This document shows, piece after piece, positions 26,770 to 35,156 of a stretch of DNA of 64,000 bases. The position numbers and the translations under genes were made by a program. The stretch comes from Tolypothrix sp. PCC 7712 (lineage in GTDB: Bacteria; Cyanobacteriota; Cyanobacteriia; Cyanobacteriales; Nostocaceae). Each line of letters starts with the position of its first letter. Position 1 is the stretch's first letter. The notes beneath the pieces are model-generated. The model worked only from the letters and a program-made list of their open reading frames with translations. It was not told the origin of the DNA and made no database searches. Location: contig NZ_CP063786.1 in assembly GCF_025860405.1 (NCBI RefSeq), positions 150,778 to 214,777 on the forward strand, in the 5' to 3' direction.

Positions 26770-28059
26770 ATGTACCAACCACTACATCTCAAATACCGTC
26801 CCCAGACTCTTAGTGAAGTTATTGGGCAAGAACATATTGTTCGCACTCTTATAAATGCGATCGCTCTCCAAAAGATTGCACCTGCTTACCTATTTAGTGG
26901 CCCCAAAGGTACGGGCAAAACCAGTACCGCCCGCATCATCGCTAAATCTCTTAACTGTCAGTCAAGCAATGAGCCGACAACTAAACCCTGTGGAGAATGC
27001 AATTCATGCAAGGGAATTACAGCATCTTCTTCTGTTGATGTAACCGAACTGGATGCAGCAAGCAATAGTGGAGTAGAACTGATCCGAGAGCTTATATCCA
27101 CTACCCAGTTTGCACCAGTGGAAGGTAGATTCAAGATATTCATTATTGATGAATGTCATGCCCTAAGTAGCCAATCGTGGCAAGCACTCCTCAAAACTAT
27201 TGAAAGCCCTCCCCGTCATGTAGTATTTATCTTCTGCACAACCGAGTTACACAAAGTTCCAGAAACCATTGTCTCCCGTTGCCAAAAGTTTGACTTTAAG
27301 AGAGTTCCTGTCTCGCTAGTTGCAAGCTACCTAGAACAAATATCTCACCAAGAAAGTATCAACATTGCGCTATCAGCAGTTACCACCGTAGCTAAAGCAA
27401 ACAAGGGACATCTGCGTGACTCACTCAAACTACTAGATCAGCTAACCTTACTAGGTGAAGAGGAAATTACCTCTAATTGGGTTTGGGAACTATCAGGCAC
27501 TATTCCCGAATACGATCTACTCACCGCCTGTGAAAATATCATCAAAGGAGAAATTACGGGCAATTTAGGCATCCTTCAAGATTGGATTGAATCTGGTAAA
27601 CAGCCAACTGCCATTCATACAAGTCTTGTCAGTTTCCTCAAAGACTTACTTGTGTGCAAAACTAATCCTAATGGCAGACATCTTACACAGCTAGAAGAGG
27701 ACACCTGGGAGGAATTAGTAGGTATCTCGCAGTTGTGGAATATCGACCAGATCCAAAATGCGATCGCAATCTTAATGGCACGCCAAAATCTCATGCGGGA
27801 TGAAGACGCGCACCTTTGGTTAGAAGCTACACTTATCGAGATAGTTCCAACCACAAAGGTTAATCCTCAATCCCAACCCTGGAAAGATTGGAAAACTGCC
27901 CAAGATGCGATTAACTGGGGCAAGGAACAGTTACCCCACTTAACACAAGCGCAGTTACAAGAACACTGGCAAAAGCTGACACCTATTAATGGTAAAAAGG
28001 CACCTGCTTGGGTAGAAGCTGTCCAAAAGCTGCAACAAAAACAATTACAGCAAGCTTAA
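26770..28059 (+). CDS. dnaX: Clamp loader ATPase subunit, gamma form (DnaX)
   Basis: 429 residues. YRPQTLSEVIGQEHIV opens the AAA+ domain; Walker A is GPKGTGKTSTAR (about residues 44-55), the zinc module is C-x8-CGECNSC, the Walker B region is IIDECHALS, and the SRC arginine finger is VSRCQKFDF. Domain III follows. The protein stops where the gamma form would, with no tau domain to bind DnaE or DnaB. This suits a replisome without DnaE. The other loader subunits, HolA and HolB, are encoded 4-6 kb downstream. Confidence 0.9.
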   Translation: MYQPLHLKYRPQTLSEVIGQEHIVRTLINAIALQKIAPAYLFSGPKGTGKTSTARIIAKSLNCQSSNEPTTKPCGECNSCKGITASSSVDVTELDAASNSGVELIRELISTTQFAPVEGRFKIFIIDECHALSSQSWQALLKTIESPPRHVVFIFCTTELHKVPETIVSRCQKFDFKRVPVSLVASYLEQISHQESINIALSAVTTVAKANKGHLRDSLKLLDQLTLLGEEEITSNWVWELSGTIPEYDLLTACENIIKGEITGNLGILQDWIESGKQPTAIHTSLVSFLKDLLVCKTNPNGRHLTQLEEDTWEELVGISQLWNIDQIQNAIAILMARQNLMRDEDAHLWLEATLIEIVPTTKVNPQSQPWKDWKTAQDAINWGKEQLPHLTQAQLQEHWQKLTPINGKKAPAWVEAVQKLQQKQLQQA

Positions 28060-28067
28060 CTGTAAAC

Positions 28068-28091
28068 AGGGTTATACATAGTTATAACCCT
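28068..28091 (+). terminator. Hairpin after dnaX
   Basis: AGGGTTATA (28068-28076) pairs perfectly with TATAACCCT (28083-28091). No T-run follows, so its terminating ability is unproven. Confidence 0.45.
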
Positions 28092-28244
28092 ATCGCCAAT
28101 AGTACATTCGTGAGAGTTGAAATAAAGTATCTTTTGTCAATCAGTTAAAATACTTACAATAACCTTAATAAAAACAATAATTTTGACAGACCCCTTGCTG
28201 ATTCTAAAATAAAATTGGACTTCATCGCTGAGACTCCCTAGCTT

Positions 28245-29060
28245 ATGCAAGACTCTAGACAAGAAATAAATGCCAGAGCTTCTATGGATTTGGAACAGCG
28301 AAGGACTTGGTATTCCCCCGTTGCTGATGTTTATTACAACGCAAGACCGCACTATCCAAAGGAACTAATTGATCGGTCTATCGCTTTAGCCCAACTTGAC
28401 TCAGATGCATCGATTCTTGAGGTTGGTTGTGGCCCAGGAAATGCGACAGTGGCTTTTGCTGGATTTGGTTTTTCCATGACGTGTCTTGAGCCAAACCAGG
28501 ATTTTTGTCATTTGGCACAACACAACTGCGCTCAATATCCAAAAGTTACAATTTGCAATACATCATTTGAGGAGTGGGAACTAGAAGCAAAACAGTTCAA
28601 TGCCGTTCTATCAGCCAATGCTTTTCACTGGATACCGCCAGAGATTAGATATACCAAGGCAGCAGAGGCAATGTGCGATAACGGTTTTCTTATCCTGCTA
28701 TGGAATCTGACCCCAGAACCGAAATACGAAGTTTACAAAGCGATTAAGGAAGTATATCAAGCTTATGCGCCCTCACTTGTTCGATATGAAGGTGCAGAGA
28801 TTCAAGCGGAGATTTTGAGGGGGTTTGGACAAGAGATTTTAGACTCCAATTGTTTCAAAGAGTTGGTTATCGAGCAAACTGCGTGTGAAGTTACCTATAG
28901 CATTGATGACTACTTCAAGCTTTTGAGTACCTTGAGAAGACTAGAGCCACAAGCAAAAGAGTTACTATTTGCCGGATTGCGGGAGAAGCTAGAAAAATTT
29001 GGAGATAGCGTACAACTCTCGTTCCTTTCTGCTGTTCATGTTGCCCGCAAAGACAGCTAA
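28245..29060 (+). CDS. Class I SAM-dependent methyltransferase
   Basis: 271 residues. The SAM-binding motif is ILEVGCGPGNATVAFAGFG (about residues 58-77), followed by CLEPNQDF and SANAFHWIPPE, as in small-molecule methyltransferases of the Methyltransf_11 group. The first ATG or one at 28284 could be used. It interrupts the run of replication genes and is followed by a MITE-like repeat, so it looks like a cargo gene. The substrate is unknown. Confidence 0.8.
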   Translation: MQDSRQEINARASMDLEQRRTWYSPVADVYYNARPHYPKELIDRSIALAQLDSDASILEVGCGPGNATVAFAGFGFSMTCLEPNQDFCHLAQHNCAQYPKVTICNTSFEEWELEAKQFNAVLSANAFHWIPPEIRYTKAAEAMCDNGFLILLWNLTPEPKYEVYKAIKEVYQAYAPSLVRYEGAEIQAEILRGFGQEILDSNCFKELVIEQTACEVTYSIDDYFKLLSTLRRLEPQAKELLFAGLREKLEKFGDSVQLSFLSAVHVARKDS

Positions 29061-29473
29061 ACTGTTGAGGTCGGATAACGCGGCAGAACAACCCCAACCG
29101 TGAGAAGCTAGGAGAATTGCACAAATGCCTGATACCAATTCACAATTCGCAATGACGCTCGCAGGCTCGCTCTAAGCGAAGCTATGCCGCAGGCTTTACG
29201 CTGCGCTACGCAATTAAAAAACTTAGATACAGCAAAGCTTTCAGGGCTTACATCTGTATCAAGATTTTCGTGAATTGGTATGAGAGGGTGCGAAAAAAGC
29301 AGACAGTGCTGAGTGCTGAGTTAGAAGTTAAGAGTTTGGTTTTGAATTGGAATGTCTTTCTTGCATATTTTGCGGGAGCGAAAAACGCGCCCGTGAGAGC
29401 AATATCCTCAAGCATCGTAATACATCCTTGACTCAAAAAAAACCTCATTTACCATTATAAAAATCTCTAATTC
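29061..29473. other. Non-coding stretch containing a MITE-like repeat
   Basis: About 410 bp between the methyltransferase and the polymerase gene. A 150-bp MITE-like element fills its centre, and a GC-rich run of short palindromes lies inside it. No gene seen. Confidence 0.6.
29132..29281. repeat. MITE-like element with 12-bp terminal inverted repeats
   Basis: ATACCAATTCAC (29132-29143) and GTGAATTGGTAT (29270-29281) are perfect inverted repeats. Inside is a second inverted pair, GATACAG/CTGTATC, and a palindromic GC-rich block. There is no coding potential. Confidence 0.65.
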
Positions 29474-31291
29474 ATGAGTTATAACCACAGAGATTTTGTG
29501 AAAAAATCTAGGGGTATAATCATTGTTGATGAAGACCAACTAAACATTTATTGGAAAGACCCCACTCCAATAAAACCTTGGCAGCCCAAAATACAACTCA
29601 AGCCGTATCAGGAACTTTCACAAATATTTGTTGATATCGAAACAGCAGGAATAAACCCATTTGAAAGCCGGATTTATGCTATTGGCTGTATGGATTCAAG
29701 GGGATATTCTACTATTTTCATGGATATCTCAGAAGCTAAAATACTGACCAAATTTATCAACCATCTCAGTAAAAGAAATCCAGATGTAATTTTCACATAT
29801 AACGGGATGGCATTTGATATTCCATTTATTATTACTCGATGCAACTTGCACGGTATAAAACACCCATTTCAAGTTGCATCCAAATCTCGGACTATTCGTA
29901 CCGCCCAAGTACGGGGCGAGCCACTAAAAATTCAGGAGGTATTCATCCGAAATAGCCAACACGTAGACATTTATATCTGCGTTCTGAGGTGGGATTTCAT
30001 AGCCAAAAAGCTAACTAACGGCAGATCGCTCAAAAAGGCTGTATTGGACATGGGACTGCGCCAGAACACTAGGCTAGTTCTTCCCTATAAGGAAATCCTC
30101 GGTTGTTGGAAAGATGGCCCCAACAGTAAGGGATGGAAACGCCTGAAAGAGTATCTTATTTACGACCTCGAAGACACCCGGCTAATTGCGAATAGACTTG
30201 TACCCTCATACTATTATGAAGCACTAATTGTACCGGAAATGAATCTCCAGCAGCTAACACTTGCTGGTAATGGTACTAAATGGGAGCGAATATTTGAGCA
30301 TCATTATCCAGGTTATAAACCAAAACCCGATCGCAAGTACAAATTCCAAGGAGGGATGGCTTACTCTATTCCTGGACTGTATAGAAGGGTTGGATATGCA
30401 GATATTAGCTCAATGCACCCTTGGGCAATGCTAGACAAAGGTATTTGCTCAATTAAAGATACAGAACGTATTGGACTAAGTATTCTGCAATATTTGGTGA
30501 ATGAAAAATTTAGGTTGGAACAACTTGCATCTGCTGGAGATATTGCTGCTAAGGAAAAAAGAGAATCCATCAAGGTTTTAGCTAACTCCGAGTTTGGATT
30601 CTTCGGCACCTCTGAACTCGCCTTCAATGATATGGAGGCTGCTGCATTAGTTACAGCCTACAGTCGAAAAGTACTCAAGCTAATGATTGAAATTATCACT
30701 CGGCACGGCGGTACTCCTGTGGAAGTTGACACCGATGGAGTGTTTTTCACCCATCCCAACCCAGAAGAGGTACGTAGTTTACTTCAATCTCAATTGCCTA
30801 AAGGGATAACTGTCAAGCTAGAGTTTATCGCTGACGCTATGTTTATCCCCGAACGGGGAACCAAAAACTACCTTTTATGGCTTCCAGACGGGAAAATCAT
30901 CACTAAAGGCAACTGGCGCAACCGCGATCGCTCTCAACTGGAGAAAGAGTTTTCTATTGAGTATTTAACCCTGCTAATTCAAAATGTATCAGCAGCAGAA
31001 GATTATTATGTACACATCAAATCCCAGATTTTATCAAGGGAATATCCAAAAGAAAAACTTGCAATCACACGCAAAATTAAAGAGGGCGAAAAAGAAATCC
31101 TCAAACTAGGGAAACCTAGAGATGTAGTCACTTACTATTACGGAATTAGTGGCATAACTAATATCAGCAGTAATGAGAATTACTCACGTCAATACTATCT
31201 TCACTTGATTGAAAAAAGGCGAGAAGAAATTATCAAAATAGCTGCTCCTGCAATACTAGAAAGTAACAAACGTCAGTTATCTCTTTTTTAA
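29474..31291 (+). CDS. Compact family B DNA polymerase with C-terminal clamp-binding peptide
   Basis: 605 residues. Exonuclease motifs: FVDIETAGI (about residues 52-60), FTYNGMAFDIPFI, and YLIYDLEDT. Polymerase motifs: YADISSMHPW (motif A, D-x2-S-L-Y-P type), KVLANSEFGFFG (motif B, K-x3-N-S-x-Y-G type) and VEVDTDGVFF (motif C). At 605 residues it is short for the family, with little thumb. The last residues are KRQLSLF, an exact bacterial sliding-clamp motif. No protein-priming terminal protein is nearby. With dnaN, dnaX, holA and holB around it and no dnaE, it is the likely plasmid replicase or a clamp-bound specialised polymerase. Confidence 0.85.
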   Translation: MSYNHRDFVKKSRGIIIVDEDQLNIYWKDPTPIKPWQPKIQLKPYQELSQIFVDIETAGINPFESRIYAIGCMDSRGYSTIFMDISEAKILTKFINHLSKRNPDVIFTYNGMAFDIPFIITRCNLHGIKHPFQVASKSRTIRTAQVRGEPLKIQEVFIRNSQHVDIYICVLRWDFIAKKLTNGRSLKKAVLDMGLRQNTRLVLPYKEILGCWKDGPNSKGWKRLKEYLIYDLEDTRLIANRLVPSYYYEALIVPEMNLQQLTLAGNGTKWERIFEHHYPGYKPKPDRKYKFQGGMAYSIPGLYRRVGYADISSMHPWAMLDKGICSIKDTERIGLSILQYLVNEKFRLEQLASAGDIAAKEKRESIKVLANSEFGFFGTSELAFNDMEAAALVTAYSRKVLKLMIEIITRHGGTPVEVDTDGVFFTHPNPEEVRSLLQSQLPKGITVKLEFIADAMFIPERGTKNYLLWLPDGKIITKGNWRNRDRSQLEKEFSIEYLTLLIQNVSAAEDYYVHIKSQILSREYPKEKLAITRKIKEGEKEILKLGKPRDVVTYYYGISGITNISSNENYSRQYYLHLIEKRREEIIKIAAPAILESNKRQLSLF

Positions 31292-31379
31292 ATGAACAAA
31301 GTTGAGATTTTAGGTAAATCTCAAAGGTAATAAATATGAAGGTTTTTCAAATTCATACATTCTGATTTGTCTGTAACTA

Positions 31380-32162
31380 ATGAAAAATAAATCCTCTTCT
31401 CGCAAGCCCAGGCTTAATGAAAAGCAAAGGGCTTGGGTCAACTCATTCCTTTCGTCTCATCCTAATGCCAGAGTTAGAACTATCTACGAATTAGATGGCG
31501 ATCGCGTAGTTCAAATTGAGTGGTGGGAAAACACAAATCCAGTAATATTAGACCCAAAAACTTACATCCAAGGAATTATCAGCTACAACATGTGGGTCAA
31601 ATTAAGAAAGTCTGGCGACCCCAGGAAAACATCTGAGTTTTCTTATCGCATTACCCCACCAGAAAAACGAAGTGCATTATGGCACTTAACAGGTCAACTC
31701 TCTCTAGAACTCCCTCAATGTTACGAAGTTGCAGAACCAAACAACCCAGTTATTATTAAACCAAAAAGGAGAAATACCAAAACCAAAAAAGTTAAAAAAT
31801 TTCTTCAATATACTCTTTCTTTATCAGAAATTAGTGTTCAACTTTATACTACAAATATAAAAGATGATGGTGTTACTCTATATGGACAAGAAATATTACT
31901 AGAAAACACAACGCAGCTAAATTTAGATACTGGTAAAGACACTAAACTTCCCGAAGCTATAGTCAAAATTCTCTCAGAGAAACAAGCCAGCTTAAAGGAA
32001 TGGGAAACAGCTATTACACTATACGAGGTAGCTGGTTCTAGTGGAGTAATAGAGTATCTTCAACAGTTAGATTCTTGGCGCAAATACTTGGGTAATCAAC
32101 CAGTAGATAACCATATTGATAAAGACTCAATTCAAAATTTTGTACAACCAGTACAAACTTAA
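31380..32162 (+). CDS. Hypothetical basic protein, 260 aa
   Basis: The N-terminus is very basic (KNKSSSRKPRLNEKQRAW), followed by VRTIYELDGDRVVQIEWW. A basic central stretch (KPKRRNTKTKKVKKF) separates two folded parts. No family recognised. The net charge suggests nucleic acid binding. It lies between the polymerase and the clamp loader delta gene and ends at a strong terminator. Confidence 0.6.
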   Translation: MKNKSSSRKPRLNEKQRAWVNSFLSSHPNARVRTIYELDGDRVVQIEWWENTNPVILDPKTYIQGIISYNMWVKLRKSGDPRKTSEFSYRITPPEKRSALWHLTGQLSLELPQCYEVAEPNNPVIIKPKRRNTKTKKVKKFLQYTLSLSEISVQLYTTNIKDDGVTLYGQEILLENTTQLNLDTGKDTKLPEAIVKILSEKQASLKEWETAITLYEVAGSSGVIEYLQQLDSWRKYLGNQPVDNHIDKDSIQNFVQPVQT

Positions 32163-32207
32163 GTAAGTGTTTACTGGTCACACATAATAAATACCAAGCA
32201 AGTAGAA

Positions 32208-32234
32208 AGAGTTAATACTAACTCTTCTTTTTTT
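32208..32234 (+). terminator. Intrinsic terminator
   Basis: AGAGTTA (32208-32214) pairs with TAACTCT (32219-32225), followed by CTTTTTTTT. Confidence 0.85.
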
Positions 32235-32235
32235 A

Positions 32236-32257
32236 ACCACTGCTTATGACTAACGCA
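32236..32257 (+). promoter_or_regulatory. Backbone upstream element before holA
   Basis: ACCAC (32236-32240), nine bases, CTAACGCA (32250-32257), 29 nt before the holA ATG. It directly follows the terminator T-run. Confidence 0.6.
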
Positions 32258-32261
32258 TGAT

Positions 32262-32281
32262 GATTAGATGTTTATCTAATC
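32262..32281 (+). repeat. Leader hairpin of holA
   Basis: GATTAGAT (32262-32269) pairs perfectly with ATCTAATC (32274-32281), ending four bases before the ATG, where the ribosome binding site should be. Confidence 0.5.
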
Positions 32282-32285
32282 TGTG

Positions 32286-33245
32286 ATGCCAGTATACCTA
32301 TACTACGGCGAAGATACCTATTCGCTCAACCAAAAAATAGACCATTTGGTGAATCAAAATGTTTATGCTGAATGGAAAGATTTCAACTACATCAAGCTAT
32401 CTGGAAATGAGAAAAATATCGCTGCCAAGGTTTTTACTGAGATTATGACTTTGCCCTTTGGAGATGGTAACAAAATTGTTCATACAGATAGCGATCATTT
32501 AATTGGAAGTTTATCAAATGAGGATAATAACCAAGAACTTGAAAATCAACTTTCTCGAATACCTGCAAGTAACATTCTTTTAGTTACTGGTAATAAAAAG
32601 CCAGATTCACGCAGGACAGTAGTAAAAACTATTCTAAAATATGCTCAACAAGAAGAGTTTCCTCTCGTTCCTTGCTGGGATAAAAAGGGGATAGTTAATT
32701 TGATAGGGAAGTATGCAGCTATCCATCAAGTTAAACTTACACCGGATGTGACTGATTATCTAGTCGAAGCAATTGGTAATAACACTGCACGAGCCGATAG
32801 CGAATTTGCTAAACTTGCTGTCTATGCAAGTGAAAAAATTATTTCCCTTGAGGAGATAAAACAATTAGTTAGTAATTACAATACTGACTACCAAAAGCTT
32901 ACTATGGCTATGTTAAGTAATCATTCAAACTTGGCAAGAGCGCAGGTGGATAAACTACTAGATAGTAATGAACATCCACTCAAAATAGTAGCAACTCTTA
33001 CGTCAGTTTTTCGCACTTGGCTAATAACTAAAGCTGGTGTAGAAGCCAAATTATCTGACATGAAGATTGCAGAAATAGCCGAACTGAAAAACCCTAAAAG
33101 ATTGTATTACCTCAAAGATGAAGTCAAGTCTGTAGGCATTCAAAAACTGAAAAACAGCCTTAACTTACTTTTACAACTCGAAACGGAACTCAAAAGCAGC
33201 ACTAACAATTTAACTAGCCGAATTATTGAAATTTGCACGATATGA
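32286..33245 (+). CDS. holA: Clamp loader delta subunit
   Basis: 319 residues from the ATG at 32286. The family order is recognisable: VYLYYGEDTYSLNQKIDHL at the start, SNILLVTGNKKPDSRR, VPCWDKKGIVNLIG, then ITxYLVEAIGNN-like text and FAKLAVYASEKI in domain II and YYLKDEVKSVG in domain III. Delta opens the clamp ring. There is no Walker A, as expected. Its stop overlaps the start of holB. Confidence 0.8.
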   Translation: MPVYLYYGEDTYSLNQKIDHLVNQNVYAEWKDFNYIKLSGNEKNIAAKVFTEIMTLPFGDGNKIVHTDSDHLIGSLSNEDNNQELENQLSRIPASNILLVTGNKKPDSRRTVVKTILKYAQQEEFPLVPCWDKKGIVNLIGKYAAIHQVKLTPDVTDYLVEAIGNNTARADSEFAKLAVYASEKIISLEEIKQLVSNYNTDYQKLTMAMLSNHSNLARAQVDKLLDSNEHPLKIVATLTSVFRTWLITKAGVEAKLSDMKIAEIAELKNPKRLYYLKDEVKSVGIQKLKNSLNLLLQLETELKSSTNNLTSRIIEICTI

Positions 33246-34117
33246 AAAACGACTTATTTACAGAAATCATCGGACAGCATACCGCCAAACTTCTACTAAC
33301 TGAAGCAATCGAACGTAATCAAATTGCTCCCGCATATCTATTTAGCAGCGAAGTTGAGGGAGTGGGCAAAGGAAAAATCGCTTTGGCCTTTGCAAATGCA
33401 ATACTCTCAAAAGGAAGTCGCTCCGCGAGCGCAGGAGAATCTAAACATCTAGACATCTTACAAATCAAACCAACCTATACCGAAAACACCTCCTCGCAGA
33501 AAGGTGTCCCTGCTATCCGAGTAGAACAGGTGCGCGAGGTAATTGAATTTCTCTCAACTAGTGCAGTCGAGGGCAAGCAAAAGGTAGTAATAATCTATGA
33601 AGCAGATATGCTCAACCCTACTGCCGCTAACAAACTTCTCAAGACGCTGGAAGAACCCAAAACTGGAACGTTTATTCTGATATCATCCTATCCTCAAAAG
33701 CTATTACCCACTATCAAGAGTAGGTGTCAAATCATACCTTTCCAAAGGTTAACTGATGAGGAGGTTATTTCTGTTCTTAAAGATCAACAAATTGAGGTAA
33801 CAGAAAAAATACTAGCTGTCAGTTCCGGCAGCCCTGGTCAAGCGATCGCCAATATTAAAATGTTAGCTTCCATCTCACAAGAAATCACAAGTCAACTGGA
33901 AGTACCTCCTGACAATATCCTCAACGCACTCACTTTGAGTAACTCCATCTCAAGCTGGAATCACCAAACGCAGTTATGGTTGCTTACCTACTTGCAATAC
34001 AACTGGCGGCAAAAATTAAAAAGCACTAAGCTACTAGCTAAATTCTCCCAAGCAAGAAAGCAATTACTGCATCACGTTACTCCTAAAAGCGTTTGGGATA
34101 ACCTACTTCTGCCATAG
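33242..34117 (+). CDS. holB: Clamp loader delta prime subunit
   Basis: 291 residues from the ATG at 33242, overlapping the holA stop (ATGA). AAA+ layout: FTEIIGQHTAKLLLTEAI, PAYLFSSEVEGVGKGKIA (Walker A region), IIYEADMLNPTAANKLLKTL and the SRC motif IKSRCQIIPF. A short GC-rich insert (GSRSASAGES) lies near residue 60 and matches a Nostoc palindromic repeat. With HolA and DnaX it completes a clamp loader. Confidence 0.85.
   Translation: MKNDLFTEIIGQHTAKLLLTEAIERNQIAPAYLFSSEVEGVGKGKIALAFANAILSKGSRSASAGESKHLDILQIKPTYTENTSSQKGVPAIRVEQVREVIEFLSTSAVEGKQKVVIIYEADMLNPTAANKLLKTLEEPKTGTFILISSYPQKLLPTIKSRCQIIPFQRLTDEEVISVLKDQQIEVTEKILAVSSGSPGQAIANIKMLASISQEITSQLEVPPDNILNALTLSNSISSWNHQTQLWLLTYLQYNWRQKLKSTKLLAKFSQARKQLLHHVTPKSVWDNLLLP
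33414..33440. repeat. Short palindromic repeat inserted in frame in holB
   Basis: The GC-rich segment includes GTCGCTCCGCGAGCG, a common Nostoc repeat core, and adds about nine residues in a loop without breaking the frame. Confidence 0.5.
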
Positions 34118-34142
34118 CAAAACATACTCATTATCAAAAAGC

Positions 34143-34181
34143 ACTGCCAGTTAGAAGTATTTCTAGCTGGCAGTATTTGTT
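34143..34181 (+). terminator. Intrinsic terminator after holB
   Basis: A 14-bp stem, ACTGCCAGTTAGAA (34143-34156) with TTCTAGCTGGCAGT (34161-34174), followed by ATTTGTTT. Confidence 0.8.
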
Positions 34182-34195
34182 TACACATAAAAGAT

Positions 34196-34870
34196 ATGAA
34201 CCAGCAGCACAGTTTATTCGATGTCGAAGAAACCATCCGTAACAGTAAAAGCCAAAAAACCAGTGAAATATTAAACCCTAGCACTAGAAAGATACTTCAG
34301 CTACTAACCAGCCAAGGGATTAACAAAGCTGTTACAGCCAGCCTACTCGATCTAGCAGGAGCAAGCCGTGAAATTGTTCAATACATCGCTGGGCCAATTG
34401 TCACTCAGCAGAACGGCTGGCAACAGTCAATTCCCACTTGGGTTTGGCGCGCGATCGCAGTTGATAGATTAGACACAGCTTTACAAGAGATAGACAAGGG
34501 AGAAGTAGGTAAACTTGCCTCTAGTAGCGAAGTTGTTGCACTGATGATGCCAATTGCTTTTGAAGTGCCGCTATCATCCCAATGGACAGATGTTTATCTC
34601 TGGGCAAGTTATGATGCCCTTGTCAGACACAGACCTTTCAAGAATTTTAACTACGAAAACCTCTGGGAGAAGATTGGTATCACTCCGGTTTCGTATGACA
34701 AAATCCGCTCTGATTATGAAACCCTAGCTGCTGATATTCGTTCTCGTGTAGTCAAACACGCGGCGAAAGAGGGATGGGGTAAAAAGTCTTCAAATAACAA
34801 CAAACACCCTGTTACAGCAACTTCAACTGAAAGTAATACTAAAATGGAGCAATTGTCACTGTTCTCATAA
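34196..34870 (+). CDS. Hypothetical protein with clamp-binding motifs at both ends
   Basis: 224 residues. It begins MNQQHSLFDVEE and ends KMEQLSLFS; the tail is an almost terminal QLSLF clamp motif, and the head is a weaker match. Between them is a helical, Trp-containing domain (QSIPTWVWRAIAVDRLD, WTDVYLWASYDALVRHRPF) and a basic linker (KEGWGKKSSNNNKH). No family recognised. Its place right after the clamp loader genes suggests a clamp client or bridge, possibly linking two clamps. Confidence 0.65.
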   Translation: MNQQHSLFDVEETIRNSKSQKTSEILNPSTRKILQLLTSQGINKAVTASLLDLAGASREIVQYIAGPIVTQQNGWQQSIPTWVWRAIAVDRLDTALQEIDKGEVGKLASSSEVVALMMPIAFEVPLSSQWTDVYLWASYDALVRHRPFKNFNYENLWEKIGITPVSYDKIRSDYETLAADIRSRVVKHAAKEGWGKKSSNNNKHPVTATSTESNTKMEQLSLFS

Positions 34871-34912
34871 CTAACCCTCTTTAATCACTTTGGTCAGAAA
34901 ATAATCTAGGAT

Positions 34913-34954
34913 GCCTACAGCATAAGGCTTTTATTAAAAAAGCTTGATGTAGGC
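34913..34954 (+). terminator. Hairpin after the backbone gene at 34196
   Basis: GCCTACA (34913-34919) pairs with TGTAGGC (34948-34954), with an inner AAGGCTTTT/AAAAAGCTT pairing. Probably ends the + strand unit. Confidence 0.5.
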
Positions 34955-35029
34955 CATTCTATTAGAAAATAAATGCTCAAATACTTGTTATATATACAGT
35001 TGAAGATTCGACATTGATTTTTCTTTTGT

Positions 35030-35047
35030 CAGGGTGACAGAATAGGG
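35030..35047. other. Possible solo end of an IS701-like element
   Basis: CAGGGTGACAGAATAGGG differs at three of 18 positions from the right end of the IS at 12781-14169. No transposase is adjacent. It may be a scar of a lost element or chance similarity. Confidence 0.35.
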
Positions 35048-35118
35048 CTAATTGTTAGTACTTTTTTAACACTCTTCCCTTTTCATTAATTTTGCGTAAC
35101 TACTGATAATTAGGAACT

Positions 35119-35144
35119 AACAAAGGAATATTTTTATTCCTTTG
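35119..35144 (-). terminator. Hairpin after the ABC transporter
   Basis: ACAAAGGAAT (35119-35128) pairs perfectly with ATTCCTTTGT (35135-35144), 13 bases after the transporter stop on the minus strand. T-run is weak. Confidence 0.6.
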
Positions 35145-35156
35145 TCAAATCAAGTC

